From: SZUA-217 sp034658975
Lineage (GTDB): Bacteria; Actinomycetota; Acidimicrobiia; Spongiisociales; ZC4RG35
Assembly (NCBI GenBank): GCA_034658975.1
Contig: JAYEGJ010000093.1
Location: 1-30,038 of the forward strand
Direction: 5' to 3'
DNA: 30,038 nt
Below the pieces are notes generated by a model, which saw nothing but the letters and a program-made list of their open reading frames with translations, did no database searches and had not been told where the DNA came from. A program made the position numbers and the translations under genes. Below, piece after piece: positions 8,043 to 15,098 of this stretch (within the stretch, counting starts at the first letter, position 1; each line of letters starts with the position of its first letter).

Positions 8043-8771
8043 CTAACTCACTATTCCAAAGAGAACTGCCAGCGGCATGATCGCGTTTCCTACGAATACG
8101 ACAACGGCGAGCCCGATGGCGAAACCCTGTCGCCAACGGTTGAAGCGGGGGTTGTTCATCCCGAGGCTCTGGAACATCGACCAGGCCCCGTGATAGAGGT
8201 GAAACGCCAGGAGGCCCATGGCGATCACATAGAAGGCGGTGACCGGCGCTCTCGAGAATGAGGCGACGAAATTGGCGTAGATCTCGCCGCGGTCCCAACC
8301 CACCGGTGCGGCCGGCTGGCGACCCCAAGTGAGGTCGGAGAGATGGAAGAGGAGGAAGAAGAGAAAGATGGTTCCGCTGACCCTCATGGTCCTGCTGGCG
8401 TAGTTGGCGGCCAGGTACTTGCGCGGGCCCTGGTATGCCTCGTTCCTGGCTCGGCGATTCATGATCGTGAGCGAGTAGGCGGCGTGGATGTGAAGAGCGA
8501 ACACCACGATCAATCCTGTCCGCATGATCCAGAGAACCACTTGCTCGGGCATTATTGGGAAGAAGAGCGAGCGGAGCGCCTCGCCGTAGAGGTCGATCTC
8601 GGGGATACCGTCGACATCTGGGAAGAAGATCTTCCAGTTGCCGATCATGTGGGCGACGACGAAAAGGATGATGGCGATGCCGGTGAGGGCCATGATCCAT
8701 TTCTTGCCGACGGCCGATCGGTAGAACTCGATTGGGAAGGGTGCGCGCTTCTTATCAACGGTTGCGGTCAC
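8043..8771 (-). CDS. sdhC: Succinate dehydrogenase cytochrome b558 subunit
   Basis: 242 aa, five predicted membrane helices. It anchors SdhAB and carries heme for quinone reduction. Candidate heme-ligand histidines sit in the helices: VVAHMIGNWK, FALHIHAAY, LLFHLSDL and AFHLYHG, fitting the B-type (di-heme, single large anchor) architecture. The GTG at 8771 is chosen because an upstream promoter-like CATAAT lies about 9 nt before it, suggesting leaderless translation. The only GAGGAG is 19-20 nt upstream, too far for a normal ribosome site. No SdhD is present, as expected for this type. Confidence 0.92.
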   Translation of the reverse strand: MTATVDKKRAPFPIEFYRSAVGKKWIMALTGIAIILFVVAHMIGNWKIFFPDVDGIPEIDLYGEALRSLFFPIMPEQVVLWIMRTGLIVVFALHIHAAYSLTIMNRRARNEAYQGPRKYLAANYASRTMRVSGTIFLFFLLFHLSDLTWGRQPAAPVGWDRGEIYANFVASFSRAPVTAFYVIAMGLLAFHLYHGAWSMFQSLGMNNPRFNRWRQGFAIGLAVVVFVGNAIMPLAVLFGIVS

Positions 8772-8780
8772 AGCATTCGC

Positions 8781-8808
8781 ATTATGCCAACTCCTCACGC
8801 ATCGCCAA
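8781..8808 (-). promoter_or_regulatory. Putative sdhCAB promoter (leaderless)
   Basis: On the minus strand, TTGGCG (8803-8808) is followed after 16 bp by CATAAT (8781-8786). The expected transcription start falls within a few bases of the GTG start codon of sdhC at 8771, so the mRNA may be leaderless, which is common in actinobacteria. Inference from motif spacing only. Confidence 0.45.
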
Positions 8809-8881
8809 TTCGAGTGCGTGCCCGAGCGCCCCGGCGACTCGCTCGGGTACGGACCTGAATCGCCCGACCCATAACTTGGTC

Positions 8882-8910
8882 TTGACGGCGCGCGCGCCAT
8901 CCCATAATGT
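8882..8910 (+). promoter_or_regulatory. Putative whiB promoter
   Basis: TTGACG (8882-8887), then CATAATGT (8903-8910), giving 15-17 bp spacing depending on the exact -10 register. It lies about 36 bp before the whiB ATG. It is back-to-back with the sdhC promoter, so the 175-bp region controls both directions. Confidence 0.5.
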
Positions 8911-8946
8911 CATGCTTGTAATTACACGGTTGTGAGGAGATCCTGA

Positions 8947-9222
8947 ATGCAGAGCAAGCTCGTCGAAGCGCTAGCCATAGGTGAGCTTTCCTGGCAGGAC
9001 TACGCGAACTGCCGTGGGGCCGACGCCGATCTCTTCTTTCCCGAACGAGGGGCGTCGACCAGAAGAGCCAAATCGATCTGTGGTGCGTGCGAGGTCAAGG
9101 CCGCTTGTCTGGACTACGCCATCGATATGGGTGAGAAGTTCGGGATCTGGGGCGGTCTCAGCGAACGTGAGCGACGCCGGGTACGTCGCGAGCGTCAGGT
9201 CGCTGAGCGCAAGGTGGGCTAG
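8947..9222 (+). CDS. WhiB-family Fe-S transcriptional regulator
   Basis: 91 aa. Four conserved cysteines (C22, C45, C48, C54, with CGAC spacing in the middle) bind a [4Fe-4S] cluster. They are followed by the G-I-W-G-G turn (residues 66-70) and a basic tail RERRRVRRERQ. This is the full Wbl signature, found only in actinobacteria and their phages. GAGGAG lies 7 nt before the ATG. Wbl proteins usually act with the primary sigma factor and sense redox/NO. Which paralogue this is (WhiB1, 2, etc.) I cannot tell. It is divergent from sdhCAB, and its stop overlaps that of the convergent bpa gene by CTAG. Confidence 0.95.
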   Translation: MQSKLVEALAIGELSWQDYANCRGADADLFFPERGASTRRAKSICGACEVKAACLDYAIDMGEKFGIWGGLSERERRRVRRERQVAERKVG

Positions 9223-9710
9223 AGGTACAGCCCCGAGGACTCGTCCTCATTCTGCGCCGGCGGAGCCGTTATGGCCCGTTTCTGCATCTCCTGAAGTTGG
9301 GTCTGGGCGACCATCTGCTGGCTCCAGAGCGATGCCTGGATTCCGTGGAACAGACCTTCGAGCCATCCGATGAGTTGAGCCTGGGCAACCCTCAACTCTG
9401 ATTCCGAAGCGTTCTCCCTGTTCAGGGGGATCATGATCTCGTTGAACTCTTCTTGGAGATCGGGGGAGAGGATTTCACGCAGTTCCTCGATCGACCTCGA
9501 GTGGACCTCGGCCAATCGCTTCCTGCCACCCTCGTCGAGCGGCGCCTGACGCGCCTCATCGAGCATCGCGCGCGTCATCGAAGCGATTCTGATCAACTTG
9601 GTCGGCTGAGAGACCGGCGGGACTTCCTCTTCTGTTCCCTCGGGCTCTCCAACCTCTTCGACGTCGTCCGGTTTTAGGGCTTCTTCCATTTGACCAAGCC
9701 TATCTGCCAT
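9219..9710 (-). CDS. bpa: Bacterial proteasome activator (Bpa/PafE family)
   Basis: 163 aa from the ATG at 9710; an ATG at 9689 is also possible. The sequence has the strongly conserved block SELRVAQAQLIGWLEGLFHGIQASLWSQQ and the earlier LDEGGRKRLAEVHSRSIEEL, recognisable from mycobacterial Rv3780 (DUF2587). The C-terminus is GLYL, matching the GQYL-type motif by which Bpa docks into the 20S alpha-ring pockets. Function in the family: an ATP-independent dodecameric ring that opens the proteasome for unfolded substrates. The host therefore probably has a 20S proteasome elsewhere. It is convergent with whiB and divergent from the membrane protein gene that starts only 12 bp away. Confidence 0.88.
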   Translation of the reverse strand: MADRLGQMEEALKPDDVEEVGEPEGTEEEVPPVSQPTKLIRIASMTRAMLDEARQAPLDEGGRKRLAEVHSRSIEELREILSPDLQEEFNEIMIPLNRENASESELRVAQAQLIGWLEGLFHGIQASLWSQQMVAQTQLQEMQKRAITAPPAQNEDESSGLYL

Positions 9711-9722
9711 CCTGTCCCACCG

Positions 9723-10283
9723 ATGCGGACCGTCGTCGTCTTCACGATCGTCTACACGATCGGTCTCTTTGCCTACGGGCAAGCCGTGGAGAGTGCCCTG
9801 ACCAACCTCTACACGGGGATCAATGTCGGGCTGTTCATCCTGTTCGCGATCCTGAATCGATGGGCGAAGTGGCCTGCCCATGCCCTCTGGGCGATGTCGC
9901 TGATCGGCCTCGGCAACATGGCAGGCGGCGTTCTGCTCGTTGGCGGTCAGCCGCTCTACATCGCAGAGGTGCTCGGACCCATCAGATACGACAAGGTCTT
10001 TCATGCGGTGGCGGCAGCGGGCTTCGTTGTAATCGCATGGGAGGCGATGAAGAAATGGGCCGGCGAGGGCTACCACGAGGGCGGGCTGATGATGCTCACC
10101 TGGCTGGTGGTGATGGGCGGCGGCGCGGTCGTTGAGATCGCAGAGTTGATCGGTTCCGTCCTGAGCGAGGTGAGCGTCGGAGACTACGGCAACAACGCCC
10201 TCGACCTCGTGGCCAACGGTGTTGGTGCTGTGGTCGGGATCGCCCTCGTCTGGTGGTACGAGCAGCGCCAGAAGCGTTCCTAA
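9723..10283 (+). CDS. Small polytopic membrane protein (YjdF/DUF2238-like)
   Basis: 186 aa from the ATG at 9723, where the hydrophobic MRTVVVFTIVYTIG begins; an in-frame ATG at 9690 lies inside the bpa start region and is less likely. There are about five membrane helices. Two motifs stand out: YDKVFHAVAAAGF, and NNALDLVANGVGAVVGIAL just before the C-terminus, the arrangement seen in YjdF/DUF2238 and VanZ-like proteins. No biochemical role is known to me for this group. The family name is tentative. Divergent from bpa with almost no spacer, so the two are probably transcribed from overlapping promoters. Confidence 0.7.
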   Translation: MRTVVVFTIVYTIGLFAYGQAVESALTNLYTGINVGLFILFAILNRWAKWPAHALWAMSLIGLGNMAGGVLLVGGQPLYIAEVLGPIRYDKVFHAVAAAGFVVIAWEAMKKWAGEGYHEGGLMMLTWLVVMGGGAVVEIAELIGSVLSEVSVGDYGNNALDLVANGVGAVVGIALVWWYEQRQKRS

Positions 10284-10290
10284 TGCTGTG

Positions 10291-10308
10291 GGTACGGTAT
10301 ACCGAACC
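10291..10308. promoter_or_regulatory. Palindrome, possible operator
   Basis: An 18-bp inverted repeat (GGT-A-CGGTATACCG-A-ACC) pairs at 8 of 9 positions, with a perfect 10-bp core CGGTATACCG at 10295-10304. It sits just after the membrane-protein stop and about 90 bp before the HTH gene. It lacks a spacer loop, so a protein-binding site is likelier than a terminator. Confidence 0.35.
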
Positions 10309-10340
10309 TGCGCCGCGCGGAAAGGTCCGTCGCGACCCCC

Positions 10341-10369
10341 TTCAACCGTGTCCCCAACTGTCGTAGGAT
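10341..10369 (+). promoter_or_regulatory. Putative promoter of the HTH gene
   Basis: TTCAAC (10341-10346), 17-bp spacer, TAGGAT (10364-10369), about 28 bp before the ATG at 10397. Modest matches to the sigma-70 consensus; motif and spacing only. Confidence 0.35.
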
Positions 10370-10396
10370 CACGTTGAGTAACGATGAGGACGACAG

Positions 10397-10645
10397 ATGG
10401 CTGAGGACTACCCACCAATCCTCGATGCGGCCCAAGTGGCGGAGCTACTGGGAATGAATGTTCAGATGGTGCGTCAGTACGCCAGGGAGGGGCGCTTGCC
10501 CGCCTACAAGCTCCCGGGTGGTCGGACCTTCAAGTTCTTTCGAGACGAGATCTACGAGTTCGTCCGTGCCCATCCCGTGACCTCCGCGGAAGGCGGAGTC
10601 AATGAGGATCAACCGAGCGAACAACCCCCAGGATCAACTCGGTAG
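10397..10645 (+). CDS. Excisionase-family (MerR-like, HTH_17) DNA-binding protein
   Basis: 82 aa. LDAAQVAELLGMNVQMVRQYAREGRLPAYKLPGGRTFKFFRDEIYEFV is a complete winged-helix excisionase domain: a helix-turn-helix, then GRLPAYKLPGG as the wing and FRDEIYEFV as the final helix. The last 20 residues are disordered. GAGGA lies 8 nt before the ATG. Such small proteins in actinobacteria include BldC-like developmental regulators as well as phage excisionases. No integrase is nearby, so a chromosomal regulator is more likely. Its 3' end overlaps the convergent hypothetical gene by about 47 bp. Confidence 0.88.
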   Translation: MAEDYPPILDAAQVAELLGMNVQMVRQYAREGRLPAYKLPGGRTFKFFRDEIYEFVRAHPVTSAEGGVNEDQPSEQPPGSTR

Positions 10646-11141
10646 GAACATAGATCTGGCGTTGGTCGGCGTCGGCGAACTCGACGTGATCGACACCGAC
10701 GGTCACGATCTTGCCGATAACCATGTCGCTGCCCGGAAGGGTCAGCCTGATGAGGGTCTCGGCAGACTCGTGGGAGCGGAGCACGCCTACGAACGTCTCC
10801 GGCGACGAGGCAGGCACCGGCTCGAATGCATCCGTTGGGGGAAGCGCCGACCACCTGGCGGAATCGAACCGCACCTCGGCCACCTGTCCCGGTCCCAGGA
10901 TCACCGCGTAGTCCTCCCCCGAGGCAATGAGTGCCCCATTGAAGGAGTGTCCGCCGAACTCGACCGAAACACGCTGGCCGCGATGAGTCATGTCCTTGAA
11001 CAGCTCTTCCATCGTCAACCGACGACGGCGCAGAATCTCGGTCATCCGCTCGTCTTCGGCAGCCTCCTCGGCCCACTCGCTTCCTGCGGTCGCTCGCAGT
11101 TCGGAGGCGAGGTTCGGGTCTGGTTGATCTGGGGTTGTCAT
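10599..11141 (-). CDS. Conserved-looking hypothetical protein with two small beta-barrel-like modules
   Basis: 180 aa from the ATG at 11141. No Shine-Dalgarno is visible, so it may be leaderless; a longer frame to 11237 would overlap cpaB. After a charged helix (EEAAEDERMTEILRRRRLTMEELFKDMTHRG) come two stretches with alternating hydrophobic residues: VSVEFGGHSFNGALIASGEDYAVIL, and VIGKIVTVGVDHVEFADA with YVPTELILGVVRSV. Each looks like the strand pattern of a small Sm-like or SH3-like barrel. I do not recognise a named family. It lies between the HTH gene (convergent) and the Tad operon (divergent). Confidence 0.7.
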   Translation of the reverse strand: MTTPDQPDPNLASELRATAGSEWAEEAAEDERMTEILRRRRLTMEELFKDMTHRGQRVSVEFGGHSFNGALIASGEDYAVILGPGQVAEVRFDSARWSALPPTDAFEPVPASSPETFVGVLRSHESAETLIRLTLPGSDMVIGKIVTVGVDHVEFADADQRQIYVPTELILGVVRSVDPH

Positions 11142-11199
11142 AGGTTTTCGCGCTCTCGACACCAAGCGACACCACCAAGATAGGTTGCGGCGCAGCGCG

Positions 11200-11886
11200 A
11201 TGGCTTCACCTTCAACTATCGCGAGGGAGGCGGGCACCTCACAGCCGGAGCGTCGGCCTCAACGTCGGCGTCTATCCAGCTCGCACGTGGTCATCGCCGT
11301 CGTGGCGGTACTCGCCTTCATCCTCAACATGCTCGCTCTTCAGAATCGGACGGCGACGATTCAGGTTGCAGTGGCCGGACGCTCGATGTCCGAGGGGACG
11401 GCGCTTGCGGCCGATGCGGTTCGGTTCGTTCCCGTGGGAGCAGGCTTCGCCGGTCGGGACTCGATGATCAGCGAAGACCGCCTTGGAGCATTGGAAGGGT
11501 GGGTTCTGGCGCGCTCGGTTGACGAAGGCGATCTGCTCACCGTCGATCACGTGGCAGAACCCGGCCTTCCGTCCGGGTTGAGGTCGATGAGTCTTCCGGT
11601 GGCTCCGGAGCATGCCGCAGGAGGATCTTTGACTGTGGGTGATCGCGTCGATGTGATCACCGTCATTGACGGCGTTGCATCTTTCGTCGTGACCGATGTC
11701 GAGGTCATTGCGGTCGCTGACACCGATTCGGGGTCGTTCTCGTCCGGCGGCTACCACATTGTCGTCGGCGTTGACGCCGCCCAGGCCTTGAGCCTTGCTG
11801 CGGCCTTGGAGTCGGGTTCATTGGAGGTAATCCGGTCTACGGGGGCGCCGGATGTCGATCAGGGGGTGGGAGTGGATGACTCCTGA
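11200..11886 (+). CDS. cpaB: Flp pilus assembly protein CpaB/RcpC-like (SAF domain)
   Basis: 228 aa from the ATG at 11200; a TTG at 11185 is in frame. A basic N-terminus (RRPQRRRLSSS) precedes one membrane helix (about residues 29-47). Next comes an SAF-type domain: VAVAGRSMSEGTALAADAVRFVPV, with LGALEGWVLARSVDEGDLLTVDHV, the usual CpaB pattern in which residues after 'eG..l....v' lead to G-x-V-L-x-x-x-i-x-x-G-e. Family role: a periplasmic/extracytoplasmic assembly factor of Tad pili. It is the first gene of the operon and overlaps tadZ by 11 bp. Confidence 0.82.
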   Translation: MASPSTIAREAGTSQPERRPQRRRLSSSHVVIAVVAVLAFILNMLALQNRTATIQVAVAGRSMSEGTALAADAVRFVPVGAGFAGRDSMISEDRLGALEGWVLARSVDEGDLLTVDHVAEPGLPSGLRSMSLPVAPEHAAGGSLTVGDRVDVITVIDGVASFVVTDVEVIAVADTDSGSFSSGGYHIVVGVDAAQALSLAAALESGSLEVIRSTGAPDVDQGVGVDDS

Positions 11887-12976
11887 GTTAGCACTGGCCG
11901 CTTCCGCCAGGGAGTGGCCTGATCGGCTTCACCGCCACATCCTCGACCACGGTGGGGGAAAGGTGGTGACACGGGTCATGCTCCCCGATCAGGCCTTTGA
12001 CAGCGCATACGACGTGCTTCTCATCGACGACGTGTGCTCGTTCCTCTCACCGGGTTTGATCGCAAAGGTCAAGAGGTCAGGAGCAGAGGTGGTGGGAGTG
12101 TTCTCACCTGTCGACGGTTCCCATGCGAAGCGGCGTCTGCTCGAGTGCGGTATCAGCGACGTGATCGAAACGGAGGCGAGCCCCGAGGAGTTTCTGTCAA
12201 CGGCACGTTCGGCAATCGGTCACCGGGGTCCCGTTGTCGAGCCTGCGCATGTTCCGACCGCGCCCTGCTGGTCCATCGGAATATTGGGCGTCACCGACGG
12301 AGTCGGTGCCACCGAGATCGCCATCGGAGTGGCCCAAGGGCTGGCCAACCAGTTGCCGACGGTGCTGATCGACGCCGACTCGCGTTGGCCCAGTGTGGCT
12401 CAGCGGCTCGACCTGCCGGTTCATCCGAACATCCGCACTGCGTTGGACGCCGCTGTTCACGGATCTGGTGATGTCCGATCGTCGCTCCACGAGACCGGTG
12501 ATCTCAGAGTGATGGGAGGAATAGCCGACTTGCGAAGTCCGTCACCGCTCTCTCACTCGGAGCTGTCGATGCTGATCGACTCCCTTGGCGGGATGACCTC
12601 GGCGCTGGTCGTCGACCTGGGATCCCAACATTCGGTGCCGGGTGGGATTCTCAGCACCTTCGACTCGGTCGCTGTGGTGGGATCGGGCGATCCCGTCGGT
12701 TTGTCCCGGCTCATCGTGGCCGTCGAGCAGATCGAGGCTCGGTGGAACAACCTTCCACTTCTTCTTGTGGTCAACCGGGCCTCAACCCGCCGATTCCACA
12801 AGGCCGAGATTCGAACAGAGCTTCAGACGTCTTTCCCCGGGCATCCGTTTGTCGTGGTTCCTGAAGACCCCCGTCTCGTTGCTGACACGTGGGAGGGGAA
12901 TGCGGCGCAGCGAGGCCCCTTCTCGAGGGCGACCCGGCGTATGGCCGACCTCGTCGCCGAGCGGGTGGCACCTTGA
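11876..12976 (+). CDS. tadZ: TadZ/CpaE-like ParA/MinD-type protein with degenerate P-loop
   Basis: 366 aa from the ATG at 11876, inside the cpaB stop region. Residues about 45-120 look like an atypical receiver domain (YDVLLIDDVCSFLSPGLIAKVKRSGAEVVGVFSP). Residues about 132-360 form a MinD/ParA-like fold: IGILGVTDGVGATEIAIGVAQGLA, LIDAD, ALVVDLGS and LLLVVNRA. The deviant Walker A (138-147) reads GVTDGVGATE where ParA has KGGVGKT, so both lysines are lost. TadZ proteins position the Tad machine at a cell pole, and some members have atypical Walker A motifs. Inference: a localisation factor that may not hydrolyse ATP. Confidence 0.82.
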   Translation: MTPELALAASAREWPDRLHRHILDHGGGKVVTRVMLPDQAFDSAYDVLLIDDVCSFLSPGLIAKVKRSGAEVVGVFSPVDGSHAKRRLLECGISDVIETEASPEEFLSTARSAIGHRGPVVEPAHVPTAPCWSIGILGVTDGVGATEIAIGVAQGLANQLPTVLIDADSRWPSVAQRLDLPVHPNIRTALDAAVHGSGDVRSSLHETGDLRVMGGIADLRSPSPLSHSELSMLIDSLGGMTSALVVDLGSQHSVPGGILSTFDSVAVVGSGDPVGLSRLIVAVEQIEARWNNLPLLLVVNRASTRRFHKAEIRTELQTSFPGHPFVVVPEDPRLVADTWEGNAAQRGPFSRATRRMADLVAERVAP

Positions 12977-14247
12977 CTACCGACGTCTATGAGGTCCTGA
13001 GGAAGAGGGCGCTCGACAAGATCGATGGCTCGGGGATCGATCCTGCTACCCAGCTCGACGAGGTCCGCGAACTGCTGACCGGGACCGTCGACGAATATCA
13101 AAGAATGGCCCACCTGGGTGAGGGCCATTCGCTGGCCGATCCCGGAGCGACCGTCGACAGATTGGTCGATTCGGTCACCGGCAGGGGGCCACTTGCGCGA
13201 CTCTTCGAGCGTCCCGATGTTGAGGAGATATTCATCGAGGGAGATGCGGTCACATATCTCGAGGCCAGTGGGTCGCTGCGGGCAATCGATGTTCCGACGA
13301 CGGAGGCGGAGAACCGCCAGACGGTCGAGCAGCTCATTGCCACAACGGATCGGCGTCTCGATGCCTCCAGCCCGGTCGCACAGGCGAGGGTGCTCGACGG
13401 CTCGGCGAGGCTCACCGCTGTCATCCCACCGGTGGGAGATCACCTCTCGGCGACACTTCGCAGGTACGCGCTGCGGAGACAGTCGCTCGAATCGCTGGTG
13501 GAGCTTGGCTCGTTGACGCCTCAGGCCGCTTCGTTCCTGTCCCTGGCGATGCAAGTGTCGGCCTCCGTCATCATCTCGGGCCAGCCGGGGTCCGGGAAGA
13601 CCTCGTTCTTGTCTGCCCTGATCGCCGCCGTGCCGGTCGAGCACTGCATCAGGGCATGCGAGGAGGTGCGCGAACTCCATGTCCCAATGGTCCATGGCTC
13701 CTACTACGAGGCGCGCCCGCCGAGTCTCGACGGGACCGGAGAGATCAGCCTGCGAGACCTGGTCAAGGTGACCTTGGCCATGCGCCCCGACCTGATAGTG
13801 GTCGGTGAAGTCCGAGGCGCTGAGGCCTTCGAGTTGACGAGGGCTGTCAACGCCGGGTGTGGCATGGCCTGCACGATCCATGCCAACTCCGCAAGCGAGG
13901 CCCTCGATGCCCTGGTCAACGCCGCCTTGATGGCCGGAGAGAACGTCCCAGAGAGGGTGGTCCGCAAGGTGTTCTCGTCGTCCATCGATCTCGTCGTTCA
14001 TCTCGATCGGGGATCCGACCCCACCGGTTCGCGAATACGTCGGGAGACGATGGAGGTTAGAGCAGTCGTGCCCTCGCTCCACGACGATTTCTCAACCGAG
14101 CCGATCTTCATTCGGGATCGTCTGGGGGCTCCTCTCACCTGGTCCGGTGCGCTTCCTCCCGAGGCCTTGTCCCGGCGTCTCGCCCAGGCTCTCCCCGATG
14201 GATTGTCGATGGCGGCTCTCCTTCAAGACGGGTTGGAGGACTGGTGA
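12973..14247 (+). CDS. tadA: Tad/Flp pilus secretion ATPase (TadA/CpaF)
   Basis: 424 aa from a TTG at 12973 that overlaps the tadZ stop (TTGA); an ATG at 12889 would overlap tadZ by 88 bp and is less likely. GspE-type hexameric ATPase. Walker A is GQPGSGKTS (203-211), the Walker B region is DLIVVGEVRG (273-282), and the His box is TIHANSASEA (301-310). The N-terminal domain has the CpaF-style VDRLVDSVTGRGPLARLFERPDVEEIFIEG. It drives pilus polymerisation in the cytoplasm at the TadB/TadC platform. All catalytic motifs look intact. Confidence 0.93.
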   Translation: MTTDVYEVLRKRALDKIDGSGIDPATQLDEVRELLTGTVDEYQRMAHLGEGHSLADPGATVDRLVDSVTGRGPLARLFERPDVEEIFIEGDAVTYLEASGSLRAIDVPTTEAENRQTVEQLIATTDRRLDASSPVAQARVLDGSARLTAVIPPVGDHLSATLRRYALRRQSLESLVELGSLTPQAASFLSLAMQVSASVIISGQPGSGKTSFLSALIAAVPVEHCIRACEEVRELHVPMVHGSYYEARPPSLDGTGEISLRDLVKVTLAMRPDLIVVGEVRGAEAFELTRAVNAGCGMACTIHANSASEALDALVNAALMAGENVPERVVRKVFSSSIDLVVHLDRGSDPTGSRIRRETMEVRAVVPSLHDDFSTEPIFIRDRLGAPLTWSGALPPEALSRRLAQALPDGLSMAALLQDGLEDW

Positions 14248-15098
14248 GCTACCTCGCAGCCTTGGTGACAGCCGTAGCCGTCTTCCTGACTGGCAGGTTG
14301 CTCATCGGAGCCAGACGAATCCGATCGGCGTCTGTGGCGGCGAAATCTCCGGGTGACATTCCGGGGATCGACGTTTCGGCGCTTCAGTTCTGGTCAACCG
14401 TCATTGGTCTCGCCGGTGTGACATTCCTTGTCGTCCTTGCCTTGACCGAGCTGGTTGTCGTTGCACTGGCCCCAGCCTTCGTGGTGGCCACGCTCCCCAA
14501 GGCGTACTTCGCCCGCAAGCGCTCCAATCGGATTGCCGAGGTTCAGGAGGCGTGGCCCGACGGACTTCGGGATCTGCTTTCGTCGGTGCGGTCCGGCGCA
14601 TCCCTAGGAATGGCAATCGAGAATCTGGCGTCCTTCGGGCCGGAGCCGCTCCGGGATGCCTTTGCCGGTTTCGACGTGTACGCGAGAAGTCTCGGGTTGG
14701 TGGCCGCCCTCGAGATGGTCAAGGAGGACCTCGCCGACCCGACGTCCGACAGGATCATTGAGATCCTGATATTGGCCCACGAACGCGGAGGGGTTGTCGT
14801 CCCGGAGATCCTCTCCGACCTGGCCGATGCAACCACCAGAGATGCGTGGACGCTCGAGCAGATCCGGACCGAGGCGCTCGAGCAGAAGATCAACTCCCGA
14901 GTCGTCTTCGTATTGCCCTGGTTGGTGCTGGTGGCAATGACAGCCCAGTCGGGGGCTTTTCGCGAGTTCTACTCAACGCCGGTGGGGATTCTCGTGGTGG
15001 CTATTGGCGCGGTCATGAGCCTTTTTGGGATCGCAATCGCATCGAAGTTGGGATCCCAGCCGCCGGAACCGAGAGTCTTTGGAGGTCAGACGCGATGA
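14244..15098 (+). CDS. tadB: TadB-like inner-membrane platform protein
   Basis: 284 aa, GTG start at 14244 overlapping the tadA stop (GTGA). Two N-terminal helices (1-20 and about 48-78), then the cytoplasmic T2SSF domain (PF00482) with RIAEVQEAWPDGLRDLLSSVRSGASLGMAIENLA, and two C-terminal helices (LPWLVLVAMTAQSG and VGILVVAIGAVMSLFGIA). The order matches TadB. It forms the platform on which the TadA motor acts. It overlaps tadC by 4 bp (ATGA). Confidence 0.88.
   Translation: MSYLAALVTAVAVFLTGRLLIGARRIRSASVAAKSPGDIPGIDVSALQFWSTVIGLAGVTFLVVLALTELVVVALAPAFVVATLPKAYFARKRSNRIAEVQEAWPDGLRDLLSSVRSGASLGMAIENLASFGPEPLRDAFAGFDVYARSLGLVAALEMVKEDLADPTSDRIIEILILAHERGGVVVPEILSDLADATTRDAWTLEQIRTEALEQKINSRVVFVLPWLVLVAMTAQSGAFREFYSTPVGILVVAIGAVMSLFGIAIASKLGSQPPEPRVFGGQTR

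Noticed and set aside
12823..14082. A 419-residue minus-strand open frame opposite tadA
   Set aside because: tadA has all ATPase motifs; the antisense frame has no recognisable domain or ribosome site.
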